A stretch of DNA of 64,000 bases, from NCBI GenBank assembly GCA_002840535.1, contig PHBH01000001.1:124001-188000 (forward strand). The letters run 5' to 3'. This stretch comes from Deltaproteobacteria bacterium HGW-Deltaproteobacteria-15. Its GTDB lineage: Bacteria > Desulfobacterota > DSM-4660 > Desulfatiglandales > HGW-15. How positions within the stretch are numbered: position 1 is the first letter of the stretch; each line of letters opens with the position of its first letter. The translations under genes were made by a program, and so were the position numbers. The notes below the pieces were generated by a model. That model was not told the DNA's origin and did no database searches. It saw only the letters and a program-made list of their open reading frames with translations. Shown here piece by piece: positions 1 to 7,499 of this stretch.

Positions 1-740
1 AGCTCGAATTTGTGGATCATTACGACATCCACCACGTCGTGAGCTTTGAACTGATCAAGAGCAGATCGGCACTGCCGGTGAGCCTCCTCGAAAAAGCGGA
101 TCTCTTCATCTACCAGCCATTGAGCTCCAAATACGGCATGTATGCCTCTGATAGCATTCAAGCCATGCTTTCGGATCAATGCAGGAGGATTTCCTTTCCT
201 TATGTCTACAATGATGCGATGTGGCCTTTCGCCCCATCGGGATCTGGGCCCAAAGGCCAGGAGATCCTCCAGAATATGCATTCCATGGGTTGGAGGGTCG
301 AAGAGATCATCTATGCGTTTTGCAGCCTTTCCCTGGATTGCGAATTCGAACGGAGGTTTGAGAGCTCCCTGGCAATCCTCAGATCCCACGAGCAGGCTAC
401 CACAGTTAAGGCAGCCGACTACATTTTGAACGGGATCTCCGAGAAGAAGATGTTCCTGACGCAAAGCCACCCCACGAGCCATGTCTTTGTTCACTGCGTC
501 AACCAGATCCTTTCCCTGCTTGGACACGATCCACTGCCCTCTTCTCAGCCGTTTTCTCTCAACGAAGCCGGGCTGCCCCAGCAATGGCCTATCACTCCCT
601 ATGAAATGGAACACTATGACTTTACCTATGTCGATCAGTGCGAACCGGGCTGGGAGGAATTCTACTCCAATGAGATCAGGAAGTTCATGATCGGCGCAAG
701 TAAAGAAGGTGTGAATCACCCCGGAGACACATCGATATGA
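1..740 (+). CDS. WcbI-like polysaccharide biosynthesis protein (5' end outside window)
   Basis: The reading frame is open to the left edge, so this is the C-terminal part of a longer gene. The first possible start inside the window, a GTG at 12, is probably not real. The visible 240 residues match the general look of the WcbI family of capsule/polysaccharide biosynthesis proteins: an 'FIYQPLSSKYG' stretch, then 'FPYVYNDAMWPF', then a helical segment and a histidine-containing 'SHPTSHVF' near the end. WcbI members bind CoA or acetyl-CoA and are thought to be acyltransferases of surface glycans; no catalytic assignment can be made from this fragment. The stop overlaps the next start by four bases (ATGA), so the two are translationally coupled in a glycan operon. 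Family assignment is moderate because the N-terminal half is missing. Confidence 0.55.
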   Translation, partial: LEFVDHYDIHHVVSFELIKSRSALPVSLLEKADLFIYQPLSSKYGMYASDSIQAMLSDQCRRISFPYVYNDAMWPFAPSGSGPKGQEILQNMHSMGWRVEEIIYAFCSLSLDCEFERRFESSLAILRSHEQATTVKAADYILNGISEKKMFLTQSHPTSHVFVHCVNQILSLLGHDPLPSSQPFSLNEAGLPQQWPITPYEMEHYDFTYVDQCEPGWEEFYSNEIRKFMIGASKEGVNHPGDTSI

Positions 741-2098
741 GCATGAAGATTCTTCTCATAAATTCACCTGTCCGACTCGACGCCAAGCCAAACTGCATCC
801 CCTGCGGACTTGCCGCCGTTGCGAGCACGTTGCGAATCGCCGGTTTTGAGGTTGAAATCTTCGACATCAATGCGCTTCGGCCTTCCAAAAAGCAAATTCT
901 GGAAACTCTCGAGGGCAAATCGTGGCACCTGGTCGGCCTCTCGGGTCTGATCACCACGTACCACTTCCAGAGGTGGCTCATTCCAGAACTCAAGCGGATC
1001 AATCCCGATGCACCGGTTGTCAGCGGCGGCGGGCTTGCGACCACCAGCAGCGATCTTCTCTTTGGAAGAACCCCCTTGGACATCGCCGTCCTTGGGGAGG
1101 GTGAGGAGACCATGCTTCAGATCTGCCGCGCGCTTGAAGAAGGCGGCGATCTCCGTCGCATTGCAGGAATCCGATTCAGGGACGGCGAATGGATCACGAC
1201 CAACCCGAAGAGGAAGAACATCCCGGACCTGGACCGTGTCCCCTTCCCTGCCTGGGATCTCCTGCCCATGGAAATCTATCTCCGCAACCCGATCTGGGGG
1301 GACGTGGCCGGGAATTCCTCGGGATTTAGAAAAGGGGTCAAAGTCACCAAAAGCATGAACATCATCTCCAGCAGGGGATGCCCCTTCTCCTGCAACTACT
1401 GCTATCATCTTTTCGGACGATCGAGCTATCGCTTTCGATCTGCACAAAACGTGGTGGATGAGATTGAAAAACTGGTGGATGGATACGGGACGGACTTCAT
1501 CGGGTTCGTGGACGACAACATGATGGCCTCTGAAACAAGGCTGATGGAGTTCTGCAATCTCATGGAGAAGAAAAGATTCCCGCTCACCTGGGGGTGCCAC
1601 GGAAGGGTCACGAGCGCTAAGCCCGATACCCTGCAACGCATGGCCGATGTGGGGTGTGTCTGGATCGGCTATGGGATCGAATCCGGAAGCAAGGAAATCC
1701 TGGATGCCATGAACAAGAAGGCCAGTGTCAGGGAGGCCAAAGCGGCAATAGAGAATACGAGAAAGGCCGGCATCTACCCCAATACCACCTTCATCTTCGG
1801 ATACCCGGGCGAATCCCTCCGCACCATCCAGGATACGATCGACTTCAAGAAGGAGATGGATATTGAGTGCGGCTCGTTCTTTGCCACACCTTACCCGGGA
1901 ACACCCCTCTATGAGAAGGCGAGAGCCCAAATCAGGAATGAAGAGAGCTTCATCGGCTCCCTCGGCAATGCCACGGAGTTCACCATCAATATGACGTCAT
2001 TTTCCGATGAAGAGCTGTTTCGGCTGAAGCGGGCCGCGGATGAAAACAGGGACGTCATGGAAGTTGCGCATCGCGAGTTGCGGGTTGCGAGTGGTTGA
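737..2098 (+). CDS. B12-binding domain radical SAM protein
   Basis: A 453-residue protein with an N-terminal cobalamin-binding-like Rossmann domain (about residues 1-140, with 'LLINSP' and 'GEGEETMLQI') followed by a radical SAM core. The 4Fe-4S motif CxxxCxxC is present as 'RGCPFSCNYCYH' near residue 217. Later core features include 'GFVDDNM' and 'WIGYGIESGSKEILDAMNKK', typical of B12-dependent radical SAM methylases and related enzymes. The substrate cannot be read from sequence; in this setting a methylation or C-C bond change on a sugar or lipid is plausible but is inference. It starts within the stop of the WcbI-like gene, and its own stop overlaps the next start (TGATG). The last ten or so codons are built from a repeat (GCGAGTTGCGGGTTGCGAGT) found elsewhere between genes, so the extreme C-terminus is probably not conserved. 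Confidence 0.85.
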   Translation: MSMKILLINSPVRLDAKPNCIPCGLAAVASTLRIAGFEVEIFDINALRPSKKQILETLEGKSWHLVGLSGLITTYHFQRWLIPELKRINPDAPVVSGGGLATTSSDLLFGRTPLDIAVLGEGEETMLQICRALEEGGDLRRIAGIRFRDGEWITTNPKRKNIPDLDRVPFPAWDLLPMEIYLRNPIWGDVAGNSSGFRKGVKVTKSMNIISSRGCPFSCNYCYHLFGRSSYRFRSAQNVVDEIEKLVDGYGTDFIGFVDDNMMASETRLMEFCNLMEKKRFPLTWGCHGRVTSAKPDTLQRMADVGCVWIGYGIESGSKEILDAMNKKASVREAKAAIENTRKAGIYPNTTFIFGYPGESLRTIQDTIDFKKEMDIECGSFFATPYPGTPLYEKARAQIRNEESFIGSLGNATEFTINMTSFSDEELFRLKRAADENRDVMEVAHRELRVASG

Positions 2099-3633
2099 TG
2101 TTCGCTTTTGAAGACAGGAAAGCGGACGTTCTGGTCATCGGCGCAGGCGCAGCCGGTGTCCGGGCGGCCCTCGCCGCTTCGCACACGGGTGCGGAGGTGA
2201 CACTGGTCAGCAAGGGACCAATCACGAAATCCGGCTCCTCCTTTTCGTCCCTGTCCGGAGGATGGGGAATACAGGCCCTTGTCGGTACCGAACGAACGGA
2301 ACAGAACCTGGAGGATTTCTACAACGACATCATTGAAGCCGGGCTGGGCGTATGCGATCCTGGCCTCGCGCGCATTCTGGTGGAAGAGTCGGGTCCCAGG
2401 CTGCAAGACCTTCTTGCATACGGGCTTCTCCTTAGAAAAGATGATAAAGGAAAACCGCTGCGCGTCAAGGGATGCTTCAGTCATTCAGAGCGTGCTTTTC
2501 TGACAGAAAACGTGTCGAATATCCGCGAGACGTTCCAGACAATGCTCAATGCTTCCGGCGCAAAGGTTCTGGTCGGAGCGGCAGCGGAATTGATTGTGCT
2601 CCAAGGTGGTTGCCGGGGCGCATGGCTTGTGACTTCTGACCGGAGAATCGTCAGGGTCATGGCCCAAGCGACCGTTCTGGCAACCGGAGGGGGTGCCGGG
2701 CTCTTTGAGGACCATCTTGCAAGCGAACATGAAACGGGAGAGGGCTACGCCCTTGCCCATCATGCAGGGGCCGAATTGAAGAATCTGGAGTTCATTCAAT
2801 TCATGCTTGGGATAAAAGAAAATGGAAGGCGCAGGTTTCTCCCCTTGTCCGAACTGGACGGTCCGGGGGCACTCCTCGACTCCGATGGTCGAGACATCAT
2901 CATGAAGCATATCCAGGGGGAAGAGAATCGAAAGCGCGCAGTCGAAGAACGGATGGCACACCACCCCTTCAGCACCCGCGACAGCTCCTATCTCATCGAT
3001 CTCGGCCTGGCAAAGACCCGTAGCGCAGGGAAAAGAGCATTTTGGCGAAACGGAAATCCCGCCGCAAAACGAGCGGAAGTTGCCCACATGGCCCATGCAT
3101 TCAACGGCGGGGCAGCCTTCAATGATAATGGGGAGACCACGGTTCCAGGTCTTTTTGCCGCAGGAGAAGTCGCAGCGGGCCCCCATGGCGCGGACAGGAT
3201 CGGAGGCTGCATGATGACTGCGACACAGGTATTTGGTGAAAGGGCCGGCCGATCCGCTGCGACTCGCGCAATGAAAAAACGTACCATGCCTGTGGCAAGT
3301 CCTCCATCCGAGATCTTGCTGAAGAAAGATCCTGAGGAGAAACGGTCCTGCAGTCGGAATCTGGAAGCGCTCGCCATGGCAAGGGATGTTTTCTCCCGTG
3401 AGCTGATGGTGCTGCGAAACAGAAGAGGACTCGAGGAGTGCCTCAGCACGATAGAGCACTCCAGGCAGGCTCTCGTAGCCGAATCTGACCAATCCATCCT
3501 TTCCCTCCTCACGGGTGAGCACATGCTTACGGCCATGCAGTTGATTGCTGCCGCAGCATTCAAAAGGGGTGAGAGCCTCGGGCCGCACTGTAGAGCCGAT
3601 CGGGGTTCAACTCCGGACTCGCCGATCGTTTGA
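2098..3633 (+). CDS. FAD-dependent oxidoreductase, fumarate reductase/aspartate oxidase type
   Basis: About 511 residues. The N-terminus has the dinucleotide-binding motif 'VLVIGAGAAGVRAAL' and the flavin-contacting 'SGSSFSSLSGGWG'. Where covalently flavinylated FrdA/SdhA proteins have a histidine there is serine, so the FAD is probably non-covalent, as in L-aspartate oxidase. Further family marks are 'ELKNLEFIQFML', 'HPFSTRD' and 'GLFAAGEVAAGPHGADRIGG'. The C-terminal helical domain resembles that of aspartate oxidase and TcuA-like proteins. ATG 2098 overlaps the upstream stop; a TTG at 2095 is the alternative. It appears to be the last gene of a three-gene operon with the WcbI-like and radical SAM genes. 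The substrate is unknown, and it should not be named NadB or FrdA from sequence alone. Confidence 0.75.
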   Translation: MFAFEDRKADVLVIGAGAAGVRAALAASHTGAEVTLVSKGPITKSGSSFSSLSGGWGIQALVGTERTEQNLEDFYNDIIEAGLGVCDPGLARILVEESGPRLQDLLAYGLLLRKDDKGKPLRVKGCFSHSERAFLTENVSNIRETFQTMLNASGAKVLVGAAAELIVLQGGCRGAWLVTSDRRIVRVMAQATVLATGGGAGLFEDHLASEHETGEGYALAHHAGAELKNLEFIQFMLGIKENGRRRFLPLSELDGPGALLDSDGRDIIMKHIQGEENRKRAVEERMAHHPFSTRDSSYLIDLGLAKTRSAGKRAFWRNGNPAAKRAEVAHMAHAFNGGAAFNDNGETTVPGLFAAGEVAAGPHGADRIGGCMMTATQVFGERAGRSAATRAMKKRTMPVASPPSEILLKKDPEEKRSCSRNLEALAMARDVFSRELMVLRNRRGLEECLSTIEHSRQALVAESDQSILSLLTGEHMLTAMQLIAAAAFKRGESLGPHCRADRGSTPDSPIV

Positions 3634-3973
3634 TTCGCCTGTTCCCACGCCCGCTCCCTCCTGCTTACCCTCCCATCCGAATCGACCCGTCTGAAAATAG
3701 CCCCTTTTTCTCCAACTCCGCCATTTTTTTGACTCTCTCCTTCCCGCTCTTCCAGGAATACCCGCGCTGAAAGCCCGAAAATGCCAATTTATCCAATGGC
3801 ATCCTTTTTGCTCTGTGTAACAGAGAGATGAAAAGATTCCGAAACAGCCTTTCAGCGCAAGGAACCGAAGGGGGCGGAGCCTGCCCGATTCATAACCAGG
3901 CTTCTGAATCCGTGTTTTGTCCGTATTGGTTTGTCCTATCCGTTCATCTTTTATTTGATAGGAACTTGATATC
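3634..3973. other. Intergenic region, 340 bp
   Basis: No credible gene is seen here. It separates the three-gene operon at the left edge from the large glycosyltransferase block. The one clear element is a -24/-12 promoter at 3797-3812. A Shine-Dalgarno-like AGGAAC lies at about 3960, just ahead of the start at 3974. I see no strong terminator hairpin after the flavoprotein gene. Confidence 0.6.
3797..3812 (+). promoter_or_regulatory. Sigma-54 type -24/-12 promoter
   Basis: TGGCATCCTTTTTGCT matches the sigma-54 pattern TGGCAC-N5-TTGCW with exact GG-to-GC spacing. Transcription would start near 3823, about 150 bases before the first glycosyltransferase gene. A sigma-54 signal ahead of the glycosylation block fits co-expression with the flagellar genes that follow it. 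Confidence 0.7.
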
Positions 3974-5587
3974 ATGACTCAGAACAATTCCCAGTTTCCC
4001 TTTGTGCTTTGTCAGATTGAACCTCCACAGAACATGCATGGGGGCGATTATTACTACCGAACTCAGTCACCGGGCGTTAACATGGCCCGGGAAAAAGGGG
4101 TCTTCGTCATAAATCTTACAAGCGAGCACAGAAGGAAGTGGAATATCGCGGCCCAGGCGAACGTACTCGTGCTCAAGAATATCTGCGATCCTGATTTCCT
4201 CCCCCTTATCAAGAAAAGAAAGGAACAGGGAAAGGTGACGGTTTACGAGATCGCCTACGACCTCAGCTCCGTGGAGCCGTGGAACCCTGTTCATTTCTTT
4301 TACAAAGACAAGGAGAATCAATCCCTGGCCTGGCGGCTTGCAGGCTATTGCGATGCGCTTCAGGTCACATGTCCCAGACTCAAGGAGTTGTATGGTCACC
4401 TCAACTCCACCTGCCGCGTGTTTCCAAATCAAATTTCCCATGTCCCCCCGGAGAGGATCCATCGGAAGAGAGATGGATTGGTGATAGGTTGGGGAGGATC
4501 ACACGGTCACCTGCAGGACATCGCGGAAGTTGCCGGTCCACTGGCCGACTGGATCATGCGCCAGCCTGATGTTTCGCTGTCCCTGATGGCTCCCGAGCCT
4601 ATTTGGAGCTTGTTCAAGGGATTGCCAAAGGAGAAAAGAAGGCTATTTCAGACAGGGAGCATTGAAAGCTACCATGAATTCCTCCGGCACATCGACATAG
4701 GCATAGGTCCTTTGAAAGATACCCCCTTCAACCGGTCCCGTTCCGATGTGAAATTCCTTGAGTATGCCGTGTCAGGGGTTGTTCCGGTCATGAGGAGACT
4801 CGAGCCATATATGGACACAGTCATCCATGGCGAGACAGGCTTTTTCTATGGGCAACCGCAGGAACTGACAGATACATTGACTCTGCTTTCAGCCGATCCA
4901 ATCCTCATGCAGGGAATAGCAACGTCCGCACGCAGGTATGTTCTTGAGAACCGGCTCGAAGCTGCCCACAGCCAGGACCGGATCCAGTTCTACAGGGACC
5001 TCCTGCTGAAGACCAATGGAGTGAACGATTGTCATCACCTCAGTGAACAGGTCAACGGCTGGGCGGCCATGGACGGGGCTATCGTTACCGGAAGACACAT
5101 CAGGCTTGAGCCTACAAAATTCGAACGTCTGCTCCAGGACGGTCTCGTGGCGATGCAGGTCATGAAAGACAGGGAAACGGCCCTTCGTCTTTTCAGACGC
5201 GCCTCCGCCATAGAGCCCGGCAACTATCTGCCCTATCTCTATCTTGCTCCCATAGCCCTCGATTCCTCAGAGACCCTTATGAAGGCTGTCGAGCTCAACC
5301 CCTCCTCTCTGAAGGCGCGAATCATGCTCGGGGATGCCTTTGCCCAACGGGGAAATACCCTGGAGGCCCTTCGATGCTTCAGCAATGCTGCGGATGTCTT
5401 CTCCGATTATGAGATCCCCTATTCGAGGGCAGCCTCGCTCCTGGAAAGGGTCGGTCAGGGAGACCAGGCAGGGGTGTTCTCTGAAAAGGCGGCATCTCTC
5501 TTTGTGCACGGCCCTTGTCCGGCCGGCATGGTTACGGCGCTGCCGCAGCGACACTACAGTTCCGGAGCATTGTCCGAGTCCCACTGA
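3974..5587 (+). CDS. Glycosyltransferase (GT-B fold) fused to TPR domain
   Basis: A 537-residue protein with two parts. Residues 1 to about 345 look like a GT4/GT-B glycosyltransferase: a loop 'GVNMAREKGVFVIN' in the N-lobe, 'IGWGGSHGHLQD' opening the C-lobe, then 'IDIGIGPLKDTPFNRSRSDVKFLEY', a typical donor-binding region with an acidic E, and 'ETGFFYGQPQEL'. From about 375 on it contains TPR-like helices ('GLVAMQVMKDRETALRLFRRASAIEPGN', 'ARIMLGDAFAQRGNTLEALRCF'). TPR-glycosyltransferase fusions are common in bacterial protein glycosylation, where the repeats can hold the protein acceptor. It opens the forward run of glycan genes below a sigma-54 promoter. Donor and acceptor are unknown. Confidence 0.8.
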   Translation: MTQNNSQFPFVLCQIEPPQNMHGGDYYYRTQSPGVNMAREKGVFVINLTSEHRRKWNIAAQANVLVLKNICDPDFLPLIKKRKEQGKVTVYEIAYDLSSVEPWNPVHFFYKDKENQSLAWRLAGYCDALQVTCPRLKELYGHLNSTCRVFPNQISHVPPERIHRKRDGLVIGWGGSHGHLQDIAEVAGPLADWIMRQPDVSLSLMAPEPIWSLFKGLPKEKRRLFQTGSIESYHEFLRHIDIGIGPLKDTPFNRSRSDVKFLEYAVSGVVPVMRRLEPYMDTVIHGETGFFYGQPQELTDTLTLLSADPILMQGIATSARRYVLENRLEAAHSQDRIQFYRDLLLKTNGVNDCHHLSEQVNGWAAMDGAIVTGRHIRLEPTKFERLLQDGLVAMQVMKDRETALRLFRRASAIEPGNYLPYLYLAPIALDSSETLMKAVELNPSSLKARIMLGDAFAQRGNTLEALRCFSNAADVFSDYEIPYSRAASLLERVGQGDQAGVFSEKAASLFVHGPCPAGMVTALPQRHYSSGALSESH

Positions 5588-5634
5588 TGATTCGAAGAAG
5601 CCCATTGAATGCACTGGGTTCTGAAAGCAGATGA

Positions 5635-6723
5635 ATGAAGAACGTTCTCTTTGCAACCGTAAGGCAGGGAAATTGCGGCGACGAGTTCATTCTATTTGGA
5701 ACCCAGAACATTATCTCAAGCCTGCAGCCCGGGTATAATTCGATCATAGTAAACAAGAATTCGGAGGTCTGCCGAAGACTTCTGTTTCGCTTCAGAAATC
5801 TTAATATCCAAGTACCGGGGATGGAAAAGCCGGTGACCTTGAATCTGGAGGAGCTTTGCTTCAAAAATCGACCGCTGGAAGACAACTCCTTTGCAGATTA
5901 CTACTCCTTGGATTTCATTGATGCCGTTGTATTTGCCGGCACTCCGGAATGGATCGCATACAAACTGCTCCCGCTCTACCAGAAACTTGAAACCTACAAA
6001 GGGCCTATCCTTTTTCTGGGCCTTGGTTTCCATGAGGGGTTCGATGACGGAAAGGCGTACCCCGGCCTGAACGATGTGTATAAAAGGATCCACAAAAGAG
6101 CGGATGTTTTCATCGTCAGAGACCGCTTGTTAATGGATTATGTGACCCCCGAAATCCAGGCAACCCTTCTACCTTGCCCTGCACTCTTCAGCTCAGAAAC
6201 CCAGAGGCAGAGAACCTCAGTCAGGAAGATCGGGATATCGCTGCAAGCTAAAGAGGGAGACGCTGTAGTCAATTTTGTTTCGCGGGAAACTTATGCTTTC
6301 GGCCTGCGTCTGGTTGAAGCCATCTCAAACCATTATGACGTAGAGGTCGTATGCCACTGGATCGAGGACCTGATCTGTCTGAGGAAGGACTTGGGAGACA
6401 AGTATGTGCTGAGGTACTCTTATGACGCAAAGGACTACCTGAAGATTTACGATCAATATGATCTCGTCATTTCAACCAGAGTTCACGGCGCAGGAATGGC
6501 AGCATCCCTGGGCATTCCCAGTTTCACGATCTCCCATTCCGCAAGGACCGATACGGTGAACGGCTTTCTCTCACACGTGATTACGCCGGACGACGATCCA
6601 GAACTCATTGTCGATCGCATAGCCGGCATGGATCCGGGAAAAGAGTCCGCGCGGCTGATTGCCCATAAGTCCGCCGTACTTGGAGCATACCAGAAATGCC
6701 TGCGGCCGTATTTCCCTTTATGA
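5635..6723 (+). CDS. Polysaccharide pyruvyl transferase family protein
   Basis: A 362-residue protein with the PS_pyruv_trans (CsaB/WcaK-like) pattern: an N-terminal 'GNCGDEFILFGTQN' loop, a central 'ILFLGLGFHEGF', an 'ADVFIVRDRLLMDYV' segment, and the conserved C-terminal 'YDLVISTRVHGAGMAASLGIPSF', where the R-x-H-G motif is characteristic. Family members transfer a pyruvyl ketal to sugars, though several act in other glycan steps, so the exact reaction is inferred. It lies 47 bases after the TPR glycosyltransferase, with ATG at 5635 (an out-of-frame ATG lies four bases earlier). Operon context suggests modification of the flagellin glycan. Confidence 0.8.
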   Translation: MKNVLFATVRQGNCGDEFILFGTQNIISSLQPGYNSIIVNKNSEVCRRLLFRFRNLNIQVPGMEKPVTLNLEELCFKNRPLEDNSFADYYSLDFIDAVVFAGTPEWIAYKLLPLYQKLETYKGPILFLGLGFHEGFDDGKAYPGLNDVYKRIHKRADVFIVRDRLLMDYVTPEIQATLLPCPALFSSETQRQRTSVRKIGISLQAKEGDAVVNFVSRETYAFGLRLVEAISNHYDVEVVCHWIEDLICLRKDLGDKYVLRYSYDAKDYLKIYDQYDLVISTRVHGAGMAASLGIPSFTISHSARTDTVNGFLSHVITPDDDPELIVDRIAGMDPGKESARLIAHKSAVLGAYQKCLRPYFPL

Positions 6724-6759
6724 ACAAGGATTGATGGCCTCGTAAAAGAGCTCAACTGT

Positions 6760-7380
6760 ATGGGACTGAGGCAAATGGACATTGCAAGGCTCAACGGCTT
6801 CCTCGAGAAGGTCAGGGAAGAGATCTACTCTGAGCCTCCCTCCCAAACCCATTCTGAAATAACAGGAAGAATGTTTCAGTTTTTCATGGACAAATATCCC
6901 CTTCCTCAAGAGAGCACGATTCTGGACGTGGGGTGCGGTCAGGGGACCGCTTTGGATCTATTCGCGCGGGAAGGCTATCACCCGATCGGGATCACTATGG
7001 ATTCAGAGGACCGTGCGGTATGTCAACGAAAAGGGTTCGCCGTTTACGAAATGGACCAGTCTTTCCTGGATTTTGAGAAAGAGTCATTCGATCTCATCTG
7101 GTGCAGGCACTGTCTGGAACACAGCATCTTCCCCTATTTCACGATCTCGGAATTTTTCAGGATCCTGAAACCGAAAGGCTACCTGTATGTGGAAGTTCCT
7201 GCGCCGGAAACAAGCTGCATACACGAAGGAAACAAAAATCATTACAGCATTCTCGGGAAACGCATGTGGGTGGAACTGCTCCGGCGTTCGGCGTTTAGAG
7301 TTCTTGACTGCATAGATATTAATCATGTGGTGCCTGCCGGTCCGGATCTCTACTATGCCTTCATTCAACAGAAGAGTTAA
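6760..7380 (+). CDS. SAM-dependent methyltransferase (class I)
   Basis: A 206-residue Rossmann-fold methyltransferase. Motif I is 'ILDVGCGQGTALDLF'; the acidic end of strand 2 follows as 'GITMDSED'. The post-motif 'FDLIWCRHCLEHSIFPYFTISEFFRILKPKGYLYVEVP' region (residues about 107-145) is typical of Methyltransf_11/23 enzymes acting on small molecules and sugars. ATG 6760 is given; ATG 6775 has a better-placed GAGG and is an alternative that shortens the protein by five residues. It probably methylates a sugar in the surface or flagellin glycan; the acceptor is unknown. Confidence 0.8.
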   Translation: MGLRQMDIARLNGFLEKVREEIYSEPPSQTHSEITGRMFQFFMDKYPLPQESTILDVGCGQGTALDLFAREGYHPIGITMDSEDRAVCQRKGFAVYEMDQSFLDFEKESFDLIWCRHCLEHSIFPYFTISEFFRILKPKGYLYVEVPAPETSCIHEGNKNHYSILGKRMWVELLRRSAFRVLDCIDINHVVPAGPDLYYAFIQQKS

Positions 7381-7499
7381 GGTTTCATTCAGCCCTGCTC
7401 TTTTCATGTCAATTCATCAGACGCTCACCTCTGCCTTCCGCATGAAGACAATCTCAGGATGAACTTGCTCACAGAGTCGCGGATGGATTCTCAAGGCTC

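Noticed and set aside
764..1930. 388-codon open frame on the reverse strand
   Set aside because: It lies fully opposite the radical SAM gene, whose motifs are clear; the reverse product has no recognisable domain.
2485..3588. 367-codon reverse frame
   Set aside because: Antisense to the flavoprotein gene; no domain and an implausible composition rich in Cys and His.
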